64,000 bases of DNA, taken from positions 558,001 to 622,000 of the forward strand of contig NZ_JBHULT010000005.1 in assembly GCF_042684505.1 (NCBI RefSeq), written 5' to 3'. Shown here one piece after another: positions 26,409 to 34,793 of the stretch; within the stretch, counting starts at the first letter, position 1; every line of letters starts with the position of its first letter. Position numbers and translations under genes: made by a program. The notes beneath the pieces were generated by a model. It searched no databases and had not been told where the DNA came from. It saw only the letters and a list, made by a program, of their open reading frames with translations. Origin of the DNA: Salinimicrobium flavum (GTDB lineage Bacteria > Bacteroidota > Bacteroidia > Flavobacteriales > Flavobacteriaceae).

Positions 26409-26870
26409 ATTTATTTTTTATGTTGATTTGATAAATTTTGTCTTAAAAGATACTGTAAAGGATATTCGTTTATTTTACTTATCCCTTAAAAGGGGCAATA
26501 ACCACTTTTTCAGGAAAAATCCTTATGGTTCAAAAACCTGATTTTCTTTTCCGTGTGCTGCTGTCACTTGCCAAAAATAGCAACCTGTCTTAATACACCA
26601 ATCACTAATTATATTAAAAAAAGGTTATAATCTTCTTTTTTATTGAAAATTGATCAATAGAGGGGCATATTCCCTCACAAAGCAGGCTATTTAACACTCT
26701 GAAGGGGTCCTCACCATCGGCTTCCCATTTTTTTAATTATCCAATTTTCACATTTATTTCACACAATTTTTGGATATAAAGTTCTTTTTTTACGGTCCCG
26801 TTAAATTAAAACCCCAGAAGTTTATTTTCCATATTTACCCAGTTTAGTTGAATTAAACCCCTCAGTTAAA
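26409..26870. other. 462-base divergent intergenic region
   Basis: An AT-rich spacer between the response regulator and the giant kinase. The minus-strand promoter at 26572-26601 is the only element I can support. No open frame, tRNA-like fold or terminator was seen, and no TAnnTTTG box was found ahead of the kinase. Confidence 0.5.
26572..26601 (-). promoter_or_regulatory. promoter of the single-domain response regulator
   Basis: Read on the minus strand, TTG (26601-26599), 19 bases and TATTTTTG (26579-26572) match the Bacteroidota -33/-7 promoter closely. This predicts a 5' leader of roughly 155 bases before ATG 26408. Confidence 0.6.
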
Positions 26871-29800
26871 ATGTCAAAAAAGACCAATTCCCCCAAATCA
26901 AGTAGCAAAAATCCTTCCCGGGAATTTACGCCAGCAAAACGCCCAATTGTAAAAAAGTCCAAAAGGGTAGCTGATAAGGAAATGTTTAAGGACAGCGATT
27001 ACATGCATGAACAGTTGGACAGATTAATATTTGCACTGGAAGCATTTAGGGAAGGTGATATTTCTGTTCGGCTGTCAAAGGAAAGGAATGATAAGTTCGC
27101 TGATGTGGCCGAAGCATACAACACCATGGTTGAAATGATTGGGGGGGTAAGTACAGAAGTATCCCGTATATCACGTGTTGGTGGAATCGAAGGTAACCTT
27201 GATGCCAGGGCAGAATTTAGGGCCTCCACCGGGGTTTGGAAGGATATGATCGATAACATTAACATCCTTATTGAAGCAATTGCAAAACCGGTACTTGAGG
27301 TAAGCCGTATTCTTAACAGTATAGCGGCAGGAAAACTGGAAGATAAATTTAGTCTTACTGTAACCGGTGATTTCCGGGCTATGGCCGATGTAATCAACCG
27401 AACCCTGGGGAGTTTGAATATTTTTGCGGAACAGGTAACCCTGGTGGCACGTGAGGTGGGTGTAGAAGGAAAACTGGGAGGACAGGCAAGTGTACCTAAC
27501 GTATCGGGAACCTGGAAGGATCTTACAGATAATGTAAACCACATGGCGAGTAACCTGACAGAGCAGGTACGGGAAATTGCCCGGGTAACCACAGCGGTGG
27601 CCGATGGGGATCTCTCCAGAAAAATTACGGAAGAAGGAAAAGGTGGGGAAGTTCTTGGGTTATCCACTACCATTAACAGAATGGTGGATTCCCTGAACAT
27701 CTTTGCTGCAGAGGTAACCAACGTGGCGCGTGAAGTGGGTGTAGAAGGAAAATTGGGAGGACAGGCAGATGTGCCCGATGTTGCGGGGACCTGGAAGGAT
27801 CTTACGGTGAACGTAAACACGATGGCTTCCAACCTTACAGCCCAGGTGCGGGAGATCGCCGGAGTAGCGACTTCTGTTGCAAATGGTGACCTTTCAAAGA
27901 AAATATCTATTAATGTAAAAGGAGAGATTGCAGAACTAAAGGATACCATTAACCAGATGGTGGATTCCCTGAACATTTTCTCTGACGAGGTAACCCGTGT
28001 GGCACGGGAAGTAGGTACAGAGGGAAAACTGGGAGGACAGGCTACAGTACCCGATGTGGCAGGAACCTGGAAAGATCTTACCGACAATGTAAACACAATG
28101 GCAAGCAACCTGACCAATCAGGTGCGGGAGATCGCCTCTGTAACCACAGCGGTTGCGCAGGGAGACCTTTCACAAAAAATTACAGAACAAGGAAAAGGGG
28201 GAGAGGTATTGATCCTTTCCAATACGATCAACAGCATGGTTGACTCGTTAACCTTGTTTGCTGCGGAAGTAACACGTGTTGCACGGGAAGTGGGTACCGA
28301 AGGAAAACTGGGAGGACAGGCAACTGTACCAACTGCAGCCGGAACCTGGAAAGATCTTACCGACAACGTGAATATCATGGTAAGCAACGTGACAACCCAG
28401 GTAAGGGAAATTGCGAATGTGGCAACCGCGGTAGCCGATGGGGATCTTTCACAAAAAATTACTATTGATGTGAAAGGAGAGATTGCGGAACTTAAAGACA
28501 CCATCAACCAGATGGTGGACTCACTGAACATCTTCTCTGATGAGGTAACCCGGGTTGCGCGAGAGGTAGGGACAGAAGGAATTCTTGGAGGACAGGCTGA
28601 GGTACCCGACGTGGCCGGAACCTGGAAAGATCTTACAGATAATGTAAATTATATGGCCTCGAACCTTACCACACAGGTAAGGGAAATTGCGAATGTGGCA
28701 ACGGCGGTGGCAAAAGGAGATCTTGCTCAAAAAATTGCCATTGAAGCGAAAGGCGAAATTGCAGAACTAAAAGAAACCATCAACACGATGGTGGATTCCC
28801 TGAATATATTTTCAGATGAGGTAACGCGTGTGGCACGCGAGGTAGGTACCGAAGGTATTCTTGGAGGTCAGGCGCAGGTTCCAAACGTTGGGGGTGCATG
28901 GTGGGAATTAACAGAGAATGTGAATACCATGGCATCTAACCTTACCACCCAGGTAAGGGAAATTGCATCGGTAACCAAGGCTGTTGCGAACGGAGATTTA
29001 TCTAAAAAGATTTCCGAAGAAGAGAAAGGGGGAGAAGTACTGGAACTTTCCACGATCATCAATACGATGGTGGATTCCCTGAACATCCTTTCCAACGAGG
29101 TAACACGGGTGGCCCGTGAGGTAGGTACCGAAGGAATGCTGGGAGGTCAGGCAGAAGTGCCCAATGTTGCGGGTGCGTGGCTGGATCTTACCGGAAATGT
29201 GAATACCATGGCGAGTAACCTTACCAGTCAGGTAAGGGAGATCGCCAACGTAGCAACTGCGGTAGCAAACGGGGATCTTTCTCAAAAGATTTCCATTGAT
29301 GTAAAAGGAGAAATTGCTGAACTAAAAGATACGATCAACCAGATGGTGGACTCGCTGAACGTTTTTGCTGCGGAAGTAACCCGTGTGGCACGTGAGGTGG
29401 GAACCGAAGGTATGCTGGGAGGACAGGCAAAAGTACCAAACGTTGCGGGCACCTGGAAAGGTTTGACCGATAATGTGAACACCATGGCGAGTAACCTTAC
29501 CACACAGGTACGGGAGATCGCATCGGTTACAACTGCAGTTGCAAACGGGGATCTTTCACAGAAAATTTCTGAACAAGGAAAAGGAGGGGAGGTATTGGAA
29601 CTTTCTACCACCATTAACATCATGGTCGACGCCCTGAACATATTTGCAGATGAGGTTACCAATGTGGCCCGTGAAGTGGGAACAGAAGGAATCCTGGGAG
29701 GACAGGCCGAAGTACCAAACGTTGCAGGATCCTGGAAAGACCTTACCGATAATGTGAACCAGATGGCGAGTAACTTAACTTCGCAGGTACGGGATATCGC

Positions 29801-32800
29801 AGGTGTATCTACCGCATTGGCCCGTGGAGATTTCTCCAGGAAAATTGATGTGGAAGTTAAGGGTGAGGTTCAGGAACTTAAGAATAACATCAATGCGATG
29901 GTTGACAGTTTCACCACCATTGTAAAAGCGGCAAATACTATTGCCGAAGGTAACTTTGCCATTGAGATGCCACTTCGTAGTGAGGCAGATCAACTGGGTA
30001 TCGCTTTGAACACGATGACCGAGAACCTGAAGCGAATTTCTGAAGAGAATGAGAATGAAGCATGGATTAAGACAGGTCAAGCTGGACTTAACGACAGAAT
30101 GCGTGGGGAACAGGACCTTTTGACCTTATCCAAAAATATTATTTCCTATCTAACTAAATACCTGGACGGTCATGTGGGAGTAATTTATCTGGCCGAAAAG
30201 AACAACGATAAAAAACAGTTGAGAATGACTGGTTCCTATGCGTTTACCAGAAGAAAATCGCTTAAAACCACATTTGATTTTGGGGAAGGTCTTGTAGGAC
30301 AGGCTGCTCTCGAAAAAGAAGTGATCGTCATTTCAGGTATACCTACAGATTATATTAGTGTTTCTTCAGGTCTGGGGGAAACAAAACCACAGAATATTTT
30401 GGTCCAGCCATTTATTATAGATGGCGAAGTAAAAGGGGTGATCGAAATTGGTTCTTTTAAATCCTTTAATGACAGTCAACTGGAATTAATGCGATCAGTT
30501 GGAGAAAACATAGCTATTACCACAAACTCTTCCCTGGACAGGGAGAAAATGAAGGACCTGCTTGAAGAGTCGCAACGACAATCTGAAGAGTTGTTGAAAC
30601 AACAGGAAAAACTTCAAATCCAGAGTAAGGAATTGCAGATGGCTAATGAAGATCTTGAATCCAAGACTAAAGATTTGGAAATGCAGAAAGAAGATCTGCA
30701 ATTTAGCAGGGTTGAGGTTGAACGAAAAGCCAAGGAATTGGAGCTGGCCAGTAAGTACAAATCAGAATTCCTGGCCAATATGTCTCATGAATTGAGAACT
30801 CCCTTGAACAGTCTTTTGATCCTTTCTAAGGATCTTAGTGATAACAGAAAAGGGAATTTGTTGAAAGACCAGCAAAAATCTGCCAGTATTATTTATGAAG
30901 GCGGGTTAAGCCTGCTAAACCTTATTAATGATATTCTGGACCTTTCCAAAGTAGAAGCCGGGAAACTACAGATCCATCCCGAAGAAGTGCTGGTTGAGAA
31001 CCTTGCAAATAACCTGCAAAACCAATTTGAGCCCCTGGCAAAATCAAAAAAGCTAAAGTTTACTATTCAATCCAGGTCTAATGCACCTGACAGGATAATA
31101 ACCGACGGGCAGCGTTTGGAACAGATCATAAAAAACCTCATTTCCAACGCAATTAAATTCACACAAAAAGGCTCGGTGAACGTTTCTATCGGTAAACCTG
31201 ATGAGAGGGTTAATTTCCGCGAAATTACCTTGTCAAAGTCAGAGGTTTTGGAAATATCAGTAAAAGATACCGGAATTGGAATTCCTGAAGCAAAGCGAAT
31301 GATGATCTTTGAGGCATTTCAGCAGGCAGAAGGAGGTACCAGTCGTCAATATGGAGGTACAGGACTTGGATTAACTATTTCGAGGGAACTTTCAAGACTA
31401 TTAGGGGGTGAAATCCATATAGAGAGCACAGAAGGAAAAGGTAGTATCTTTACGGTTTATATCCCTCTGGATCTTACCAGTGCCCCGATAAAAGAAATAG
31501 ATGATGCTATGTCTGCTTACAGCAAACCAGAGTACGCCAACTCTGGAAATAGTGACGCACTGGAGTTGGCCGACAGGAAATCTGTGGATATTCCAGAAGC
31601 CTATATTCCCGATGACAGAGAAAATTTAAAAGTTTCCGAATATTCCCTTTTGATCATTGAGAATGGCAAACTTTCAGCTCAAACGGTAAAGAGAATAGTG
31701 CAGCAATATGGCTATAAGTTCCTGTTTGCACGGGATGGAAAAGAAGGAATGAAACTGGCTGTGCAATATCAACCTAATGGTATATTGCTGGATGGACAGT
31801 TACCGGATATAAAGGGACTCATCGTTCTGGAACATTTGAAATTTAATTTGAAGACCAGACATATTCCGGTGTATTTAATGGCAGCAGCAGATCAGGGTCG
31901 GGAGGCCCTTAAAAAAGGTGCATTTGGCTTTAGTCAAATGCCTGTTTCCTACAAGGATATTGAAAATGCCATTCATAAGATGGAAAAATTGCACACTTCA
32001 CTTACTAAAGAGCTCCTGATTATCGAAGATGATGAGACATCTTTAAAAGCAATTAAAAGGATTCTGAATAATAAGGAGGTAAATATTTCTACTGCTGTTA
32101 CCGGGAGGGACGCATTAAAAATGCTCATGTCCCAAAGATTTGATTGTATTACTCTTGACCTCAATCTACCGGACATAACCGGATTTGAGGTGTTGAAAAA
32201 GTTAAAATCCAATCAAAAGGCCAGTAATACACCGGTAGTGGTTTATACCGGGAAGGATCTAACTAAAAAAGAACTTAAAGAACTGAACAAATTTGCAGAT
32301 AGTATCTTAATTAAAGGTGCTGCTTCACCAGAACTACTTTTGGATGAGGTTTCCCTGTTTTTGCATAGTGATGAAAGCAAGTTCTCGACCCGACAAAAAA
32401 AGATAATGACAGATCTGCATGACCCCAGGCATGTTCTAAAAGACAAAAAAGTACTGTTGGTAGATGATGACGGTCGCAATTCATACGCGCTTTCCAAAAC
32501 CCTGAGTGACTCGGGCATGAAGGTAATTGTTGCGGAAAACGGAAAATTGGCGATTGAGAAATTAGAGCAGGAACAAGGTATTGATATTGTATTGATGGAT
32601 GTAATGATGCCCGTAATGAACGGATATGAAGCCACAACCGAAATCAGGAAAAATCCAGCCTATAAAAATTTACCTATAATTTCCTTAACTGCTAAAGCTA
32701 TGCCAGAAGACCAGGCCAAGTGTCTTGAGTCAGGTGCCAATGATTACCTCACCAAACCGGTCAATATTGACAAATTATTGAACATATTGCAGTTATGGCT

Positions 32801-32810
32801 ACACCAGTAA
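26871..32810 (+). CDS. giant soluble hybrid histidine kinase with HAMP-repeat array
   Basis: A 1979-residue cytoplasmic kinase with no signal peptide or membrane helix. Order: basic N-terminus (1-40); degenerate HAMP-like repeats (about 45-190); nine near-identical repeats of 92-93 residues (192-1023), each with VAREVG and a HAMP module; GAF domain (about 1080-1220); coiled coil (about 1225-1300); HisKA with MSHELRTPLN (His1306); HATPase with N box (EQIIKNLISNAIKFT), DTGIGIP (Asp1466) and GGTGLGLTIS; three receivers. Receiver 1 lacks the acidic pair (IIENGK) and the Lys, so it is probably inactive. Receivers 2 and 3 keep DD, Asp and Lys. The layout matches the Nik1-type (group III) osmosensing kinases of fungi. 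The signal sensed is unknown. Confidence 0.93.
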   Translation: MSKKTNSPKSSSKNPSREFTPAKRPIVKKSKRVADKEMFKDSDYMHEQLDRLIFALEAFREGDISVRLSKERNDKFADVAEAYNTMVEMIGGVSTEVSRISRVGGIEGNLDARAEFRASTGVWKDMIDNINILIEAIAKPVLEVSRILNSIAAGKLEDKFSLTVTGDFRAMADVINRTLGSLNIFAEQVTLVAREVGVEGKLGGQASVPNVSGTWKDLTDNVNHMASNLTEQVREIARVTTAVADGDLSRKITEEGKGGEVLGLSTTINRMVDSLNIFAAEVTNVAREVGVEGKLGGQADVPDVAGTWKDLTVNVNTMASNLTAQVREIAGVATSVANGDLSKKISINVKGEIAELKDTINQMVDSLNIFSDEVTRVAREVGTEGKLGGQATVPDVAGTWKDLTDNVNTMASNLTNQVREIASVTTAVAQGDLSQKITEQGKGGEVLILSNTINSMVDSLTLFAAEVTRVAREVGTEGKLGGQATVPTAAGTWKDLTDNVNIMVSNVTTQVREIANVATAVADGDLSQKITIDVKGEIAELKDTINQMVDSLNIFSDEVTRVAREVGTEGILGGQAEVPDVAGTWKDLTDNVNYMASNLTTQVREIANVATAVAKGDLAQKIAIEAKGEIAELKETINTMVDSLNIFSDEVTRVAREVGTEGILGGQAQVPNVGGAWWELTENVNTMASNLTTQVREIASVTKAVANGDLSKKISEEEKGGEVLELSTIINTMVDSLNILSNEVTRVAREVGTEGMLGGQAEVPNVAGAWLDLTGNVNTMASNLTSQVREIANVATAVANGDLSQKISIDVKGEIAELKDTINQMVDSLNVFAAEVTRVAREVGTEGMLGGQAKVPNVAGTWKGLTDNVNTMASNLTTQVREIASVTTAVANGDLSQKISEQGKGGEVLELSTTINIMVDALNIFADEVTNVAREVGTEGILGGQAEVPNVAGSWKDLTDNVNQMASNLTSQVRDIAGVSTALARGDFSRKIDVEVKGEVQELKNNINAMVDSFTTIVKAANTIAEGNFAIEMPLRSEADQLGIALNTMTENLKRISEENENEAWIKTGQAGLNDRMRGEQDLLTLSKNIISYLTKYLDGHVGVIYLAEKNNDKKQLRMTGSYAFTRRKSLKTTFDFGEGLVGQAALEKEVIVISGIPTDYISVSSGLGETKPQNILVQPFIIDGEVKGVIEIGSFKSFNDSQLELMRSVGENIAITTNSSLDREKMKDLLEESQRQSEELLKQQEKLQIQSKELQMANEDLESKTKDLEMQKEDLQFSRVEVERKAKELELASKYKSEFLANMSHELRTPLNSLLILSKDLSDNRKGNLLKDQQKSASIIYEGGLSLLNLINDILDLSKVEAGKLQIHPEEVLVENLANNLQNQFEPLAKSKKLKFTIQSRSNAPDRIITDGQRLEQIIKNLISNAIKFTQKGSVNVSIGKPDERVNFREITLSKSEVLEISVKDTGIGIPEAKRMMIFEAFQQAEGGTSRQYGGTGLGLTISRELSRLLGGEIHIESTEGKGSIFTVYIPLDLTSAPIKEIDDAMSAYSKPEYANSGNSDALELADRKSVDIPEAYIPDDRENLKVSEYSLLIIENGKLSAQTVKRIVQQYGYKFLFARDGKEGMKLAVQYQPNGILLDGQLPDIKGLIVLEHLKFNLKTRHIPVYLMAAADQGREALKKGAFGFSQMPVSYKDIENAIHKMEKLHTSLTKELLIIEDDETSLKAIKRILNNKEVNISTAVTGRDALKMLMSQRFDCITLDLNLPDITGFEVLKKLKSNQKASNTPVVVYTGKDLTKKELKELNKFADSILIKGAASPELLLDEVSLFLHSDESKFSTRQKKIMTDLHDPRHVLKDKKVLLVDDDGRNSYALSKTLSDSGMKVIVAENGKLAIEKLEQEQGIDIVLMDVMMPVMNGYEATTEIRKNPAYKNLPIISLTAKAMPEDQAKCLESGANDYLTKPVNIDKLLNILQLWLHQ
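27444..29939 (+). repeat. nine in-frame 276/279-base repeats in the kinase gene
   Basis: Units begin (at VAREVG) at 27444, 27723, 27999, 28278, 28554, 28830, 29109, 29385 and 29664. Type A units (279 bases) contain EKGGEVL or GKGGEVL, and type B units (276 bases) contain KGEIAEL. The order is A B A B B A B A B, so the higher-order period is an A-B pair with one A missing between units 4 and 5. DNA identity between units is high enough to make recombination and misassembly possible. Confidence 0.9.
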
Positions 32811-32937
32811 TGTAAAGGCAGGAGAATTTATTATTAGAAAAAACTTTTATAACTTCTCCTGGTACCGGGAGTAAATTTATCTCACCTTCTCTTAGGAAGA
32901 AAAGATTTTAATAGTAGCGCAGGAATAAAAAGATGTT

Positions 32938-32945
32938 TATATTTG
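32938..32945 (+). promoter_or_regulatory. -7 box upstream of the tRNA-Pro region
   Basis: TATATTTG matches TAnnTTTG and is followed by GCAGCCC. It could start transcription through the truncated tRNA copy into tRNA-Pro(TGG). There is no clear -33 element. Confidence 0.4.
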
Positions 32946-32994
32946 CAGCCCGTTAAACAGCGGTGTATGCTTGACCTTTGTCAGGACAAAATTC

Positions 32995-33037
32995 CCCGGT
33001 TCCCGGTCTGCTTGTAGAAGTAGTCCTTTTGGAATTT
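32995..33037 (+). repeat. 43-base direct repeat, copy 1
   Basis: Begins CCCGGTTCCCGGTCT and ends CTTTTGGAATTT. It matches copy 2 at 33131-33173 with only a few differences, 136 bases apart. Confidence 0.85.
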
Positions 33038-33075
33038 TGAAATTGACTATTGAAATGGTCAGCGTCAGCAGAACT

Positions 33076-33086
33076 CGGGGTGTAGC
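33076..33086 (+). pseudogene. truncated tRNA-Pro copy (5' acceptor/D-arm start only)
   Basis: CGGGGTGTAGC is identical to the first 11 bases of tRNA-Pro(TGG) at 33214. It lies 81 bases after repeat copy 1, whereas the intact tRNA lies 83 bases after copy 2, and a CAGCGTnAGC segment precedes both. Beyond base 11 tRNA similarity stops, and a hairpin AAATCTC/GAGATTT (33095-33113) follows. Confidence 0.6.
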
Positions 33087-33130
33087 CCTTCGTCAAATCT
33101 CATTTGGAGATTTGCTCAGGATAAACTCCG

Positions 33131-33173
33131 CCCGGTTCCCGGTCTACTTGTAGAAGTTGTTCTTTTGGAATTT
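33131..33173 (+). repeat. 43-base direct repeat, copy 2
   Basis: Second copy of the segment at 32995-33037 (CCCGGTTCCCGGTCT to CTTTTGGAATTT), in the leader of the intact tRNA-Pro gene. Confidence 0.85.
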
Positions 33174-33213
33174 GGGATTTGATGATTTTTTTTTACAGCG
33201 TAAGCTGTAGTCG

Positions 33214-33288
33214 CGGGGTGTAGCGTAGCCCGGTTATCGCGCCTGCTTTGGGAGCAGGAGGCCGCAGGTTCGAATCCTGCCACCCCGA
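33214..33288 (+). tRNA. tRNA-Pro (anticodon TGG)
   Basis: The acceptor stem is CGGGGTG/CACCCCG with discriminator A at 33288. The anticodon arm is CCTGC-TTTGGGA-GCAGG, placing TGG at positions 34-36. The T arm is GCAGG-TTCGAAT-CCTGC. CCA is not encoded. The antisense frame gives the well-known spurious protein beginning VAGFEPAASCSQSRR, which should not be annotated. A terminator follows 7 bases later. Confidence 0.95.
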
Positions 33289-33294
33289 CGAAAC

Positions 33295-33326
33295 AAAGCC
33301 TTGCACGAAAGTGTAGGGCTTTTTTG
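33295..33326 (+). terminator. terminator of tRNA-Pro(TGG)
   Basis: AAAGCC and GGCTTT pair, with an inner CAC/GTG stem and GAAA loop, followed by TTTTT. Confidence 0.75.
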
Positions 33327-33334
33327 TTGGACCA

Positions 33335-33849
33335 AGGCGTGAGCTTGCTCACCAGCTGCAGGGCCAACAAAAAAGACCATGCAGGCGACAGCCTGCAGGC
33401 TTTGTTTTAGTTCCACCCCCTCAGGATCACCGACCGCAGGGAGGTAATCCTGAAATTAGAATTCCGATGTTAACGGTACGAATAGGCGTGAGCTTGCTCA
33501 CCAGCTGCAGGGCCAACAAAAAAGACCGTGCAGGCGACAGCCTGCTGGCTTTGTTTTAGTTCCACCCCCTCAGGATCACCGACCGCAGGGAGGTAATCCT
33601 GAAACTAGAATTCTGATGTTAACGGTACGAATAGGCGTGAGCTGGCTCACAAGCCGAAGGGTCAACAAAAAAGACCGTGCAGGCGACAGCCTGCTGGCTT
33701 TGTTTTAGTTCCACCCCCTCAGGATCACCGACCGCAGGGAGGTAATCCTGAAACTAGAATTCTGATGTTAACGGTACGAATAGGCGTGAGCTTGCTCACC
33801 AGCTGCAGGGCCAACAAAAAAGACCATGCAGACGACAGCCTGCAGGCTT
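33335..33849. repeat. 149-bp tandem repeat array between tRNA-Pro and surE
   Basis: Three full units and a partial fourth begin at AGGCGTGAG, with GGCGTGAG at 33336, 33485, 33634 and 33783, so the period is exactly 149 bases. Each unit contains three hairpins: GTGAGC/GCTCAC, GCAGGC-GACA-GCCTGC (flanked by A-rich and T-rich arms, terminator-like) and TCAGGAT/ATCCTGA. Units 2 and 3 are the most alike. Unit 3 has a cluster of changes after the first hairpin. The array fills the whole space up to 6 bases before the surE stop. There are no spacers, so it is not CRISPR, and there is no conserved open frame. Confidence 0.9.
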
Positions 33850-33855
33850 AGCCGT

Positions 33856-34599
33856 TTATGAAGTCTTTCCCTTTTTTTTATATTTTTCCTGCAAGTATGT
33901 CTTGTCTGTAAGATCAAGGATCATAGGGGTAATACTCGTTTTTCCATTCCTTACGGCCCAGCGGTCAGATCCCTCCTCTACTTCCTCTATAGGAATAACA
34001 GTAAACCAGTAATGTTGTCTGCCCATAGGATCCTTTTGTTCGATCACCCTTCCGTCATAATGCCTTACAGACTGAGATGTCCATACAATATCACCCAACG
34101 GCTGCCGGGGAAAATTCACGTTGAGCAGTTCGCGTTGAGACAGGTGCACCACCTCCTTTAAAGTACGGGTCACAAAGGGTTCCAGGGCCTCAAAATCGGG
34201 TTCACTCCCGCCAACTGAGACACTAAAGGCAATTCCCCTTATTCCAAATAACACCGCCTGCCTTGCCGCAGATAAAGTTCCCGAGTGCCATGCCGAGTTC
34301 CCAAGGTTGGAGCCAATATTGATCCCAGATATTACCAGGTCAATACCATCAAACAGATGAGCGCCAAGGGCCACACAATCTGCCGGAGTTCCGCTTACCC
34401 TGTACGCTTCGATCCCTTCAAAATGAATTGGGGAGGTCTTATAGGTAATGGGTTTGCCCGAGGTAATGGCCTGCCCCATAGAAGACTGTTCAATATCGGG
34501 GGCCATAACGATCACCTCTCCATATGCTGCTGCAGCCCTGGCCAGGCACATTAATCCCGGGCTGTAGATTCCGTCATCATTGGTCACTAATATTTTCAT
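33856..34599 (-). CDS. surE: 5'/3'-nucleotidase SurE
   Basis: A 247-residue metal-dependent nucleotidase that dephosphorylates nucleoside 5'- and 3'-monophosphates. The N-terminal metal site ILVTNDDGIYSPG (Asp8, Asp9) is intact, followed by APDIEQSSMGQAIT, VSGTPADCVALG and the metal-binding ISGINIGSNLG. LLNVNFPRQPLGDI and YDGRVIEQKDPMGRQHYWF lie in the C-terminal half. A Lys-rich tail (QEKYKKKGKTS) ends the protein. Its 3' end abuts the 149-bp repeat array, which may supply hairpins that end its transcript. It is divergent from the lipid kinase gene. Confidence 0.93.
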   Translation of the reverse strand: MKILVTNDDGIYSPGLMCLARAAAAYGEVIVMAPDIEQSSMGQAITSGKPITYKTSPIHFEGIEAYRVSGTPADCVALGAHLFDGIDLVISGINIGSNLGNSAWHSGTLSAARQAVLFGIRGIAFSVSVGGSEPDFEALEPFVTRTLKEVVHLSQRELLNVNFPRQPLGDIVWTSQSVRHYDGRVIEQKDPMGRQHYWFTVIPIEEVEEGSDRWAVRNGKTSITPMILDLTDKTYLQEKYKKKGKTS

Positions 34600-34793
34600 A
34601 GGTAAGTTTTATAGTTCCAGAAAGAATAAAATACGAAATTCTGAAGTCACTTAGGATAGTCCGGGAGGCTAAAAGAGCAATTTTATTTTACTTTTAACAA
34701 CAGGAGTAAAAAATCATTTTTTCAGGAATAAATATTTCATAAGTAATTGTTAATCAATAAATGATAGCTCTTTGGGATGAGTAAATTTATGAA

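Larger units (their letters stand above)
32811..33213. other. 403-base leader region before tRNA-Pro with a duplicated segment
   Basis: No gene. The region holds a long-loop inverted repeat AGGAGAA/TTCTCCT (32820-32860) just after the kinase stop, a TATATTTG box (32938-32945), two copies of a 43-base segment, and a truncated tRNA start described separately. Confidence 0.6.

Noticed and set aside
26999..29662. Long minus-strand frames (up to 372 codons) within the kinase repeat region
   Set aside because: They mirror the repeated coding sequence on the plus strand, show the same period, and have no start context or independent motifs.
33116..33416. Minus-strand open frames across tRNA-Pro giving products like VAGFEPAASCSQSRR
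   Set aside because: They are antisense translations of the tRNA gene and its repeats, a well-known source of false proteins.
33335..33849. CRISPR array
   Set aside because: Units are contiguous 149-base copies with no variable spacers, and no cas genes are present.
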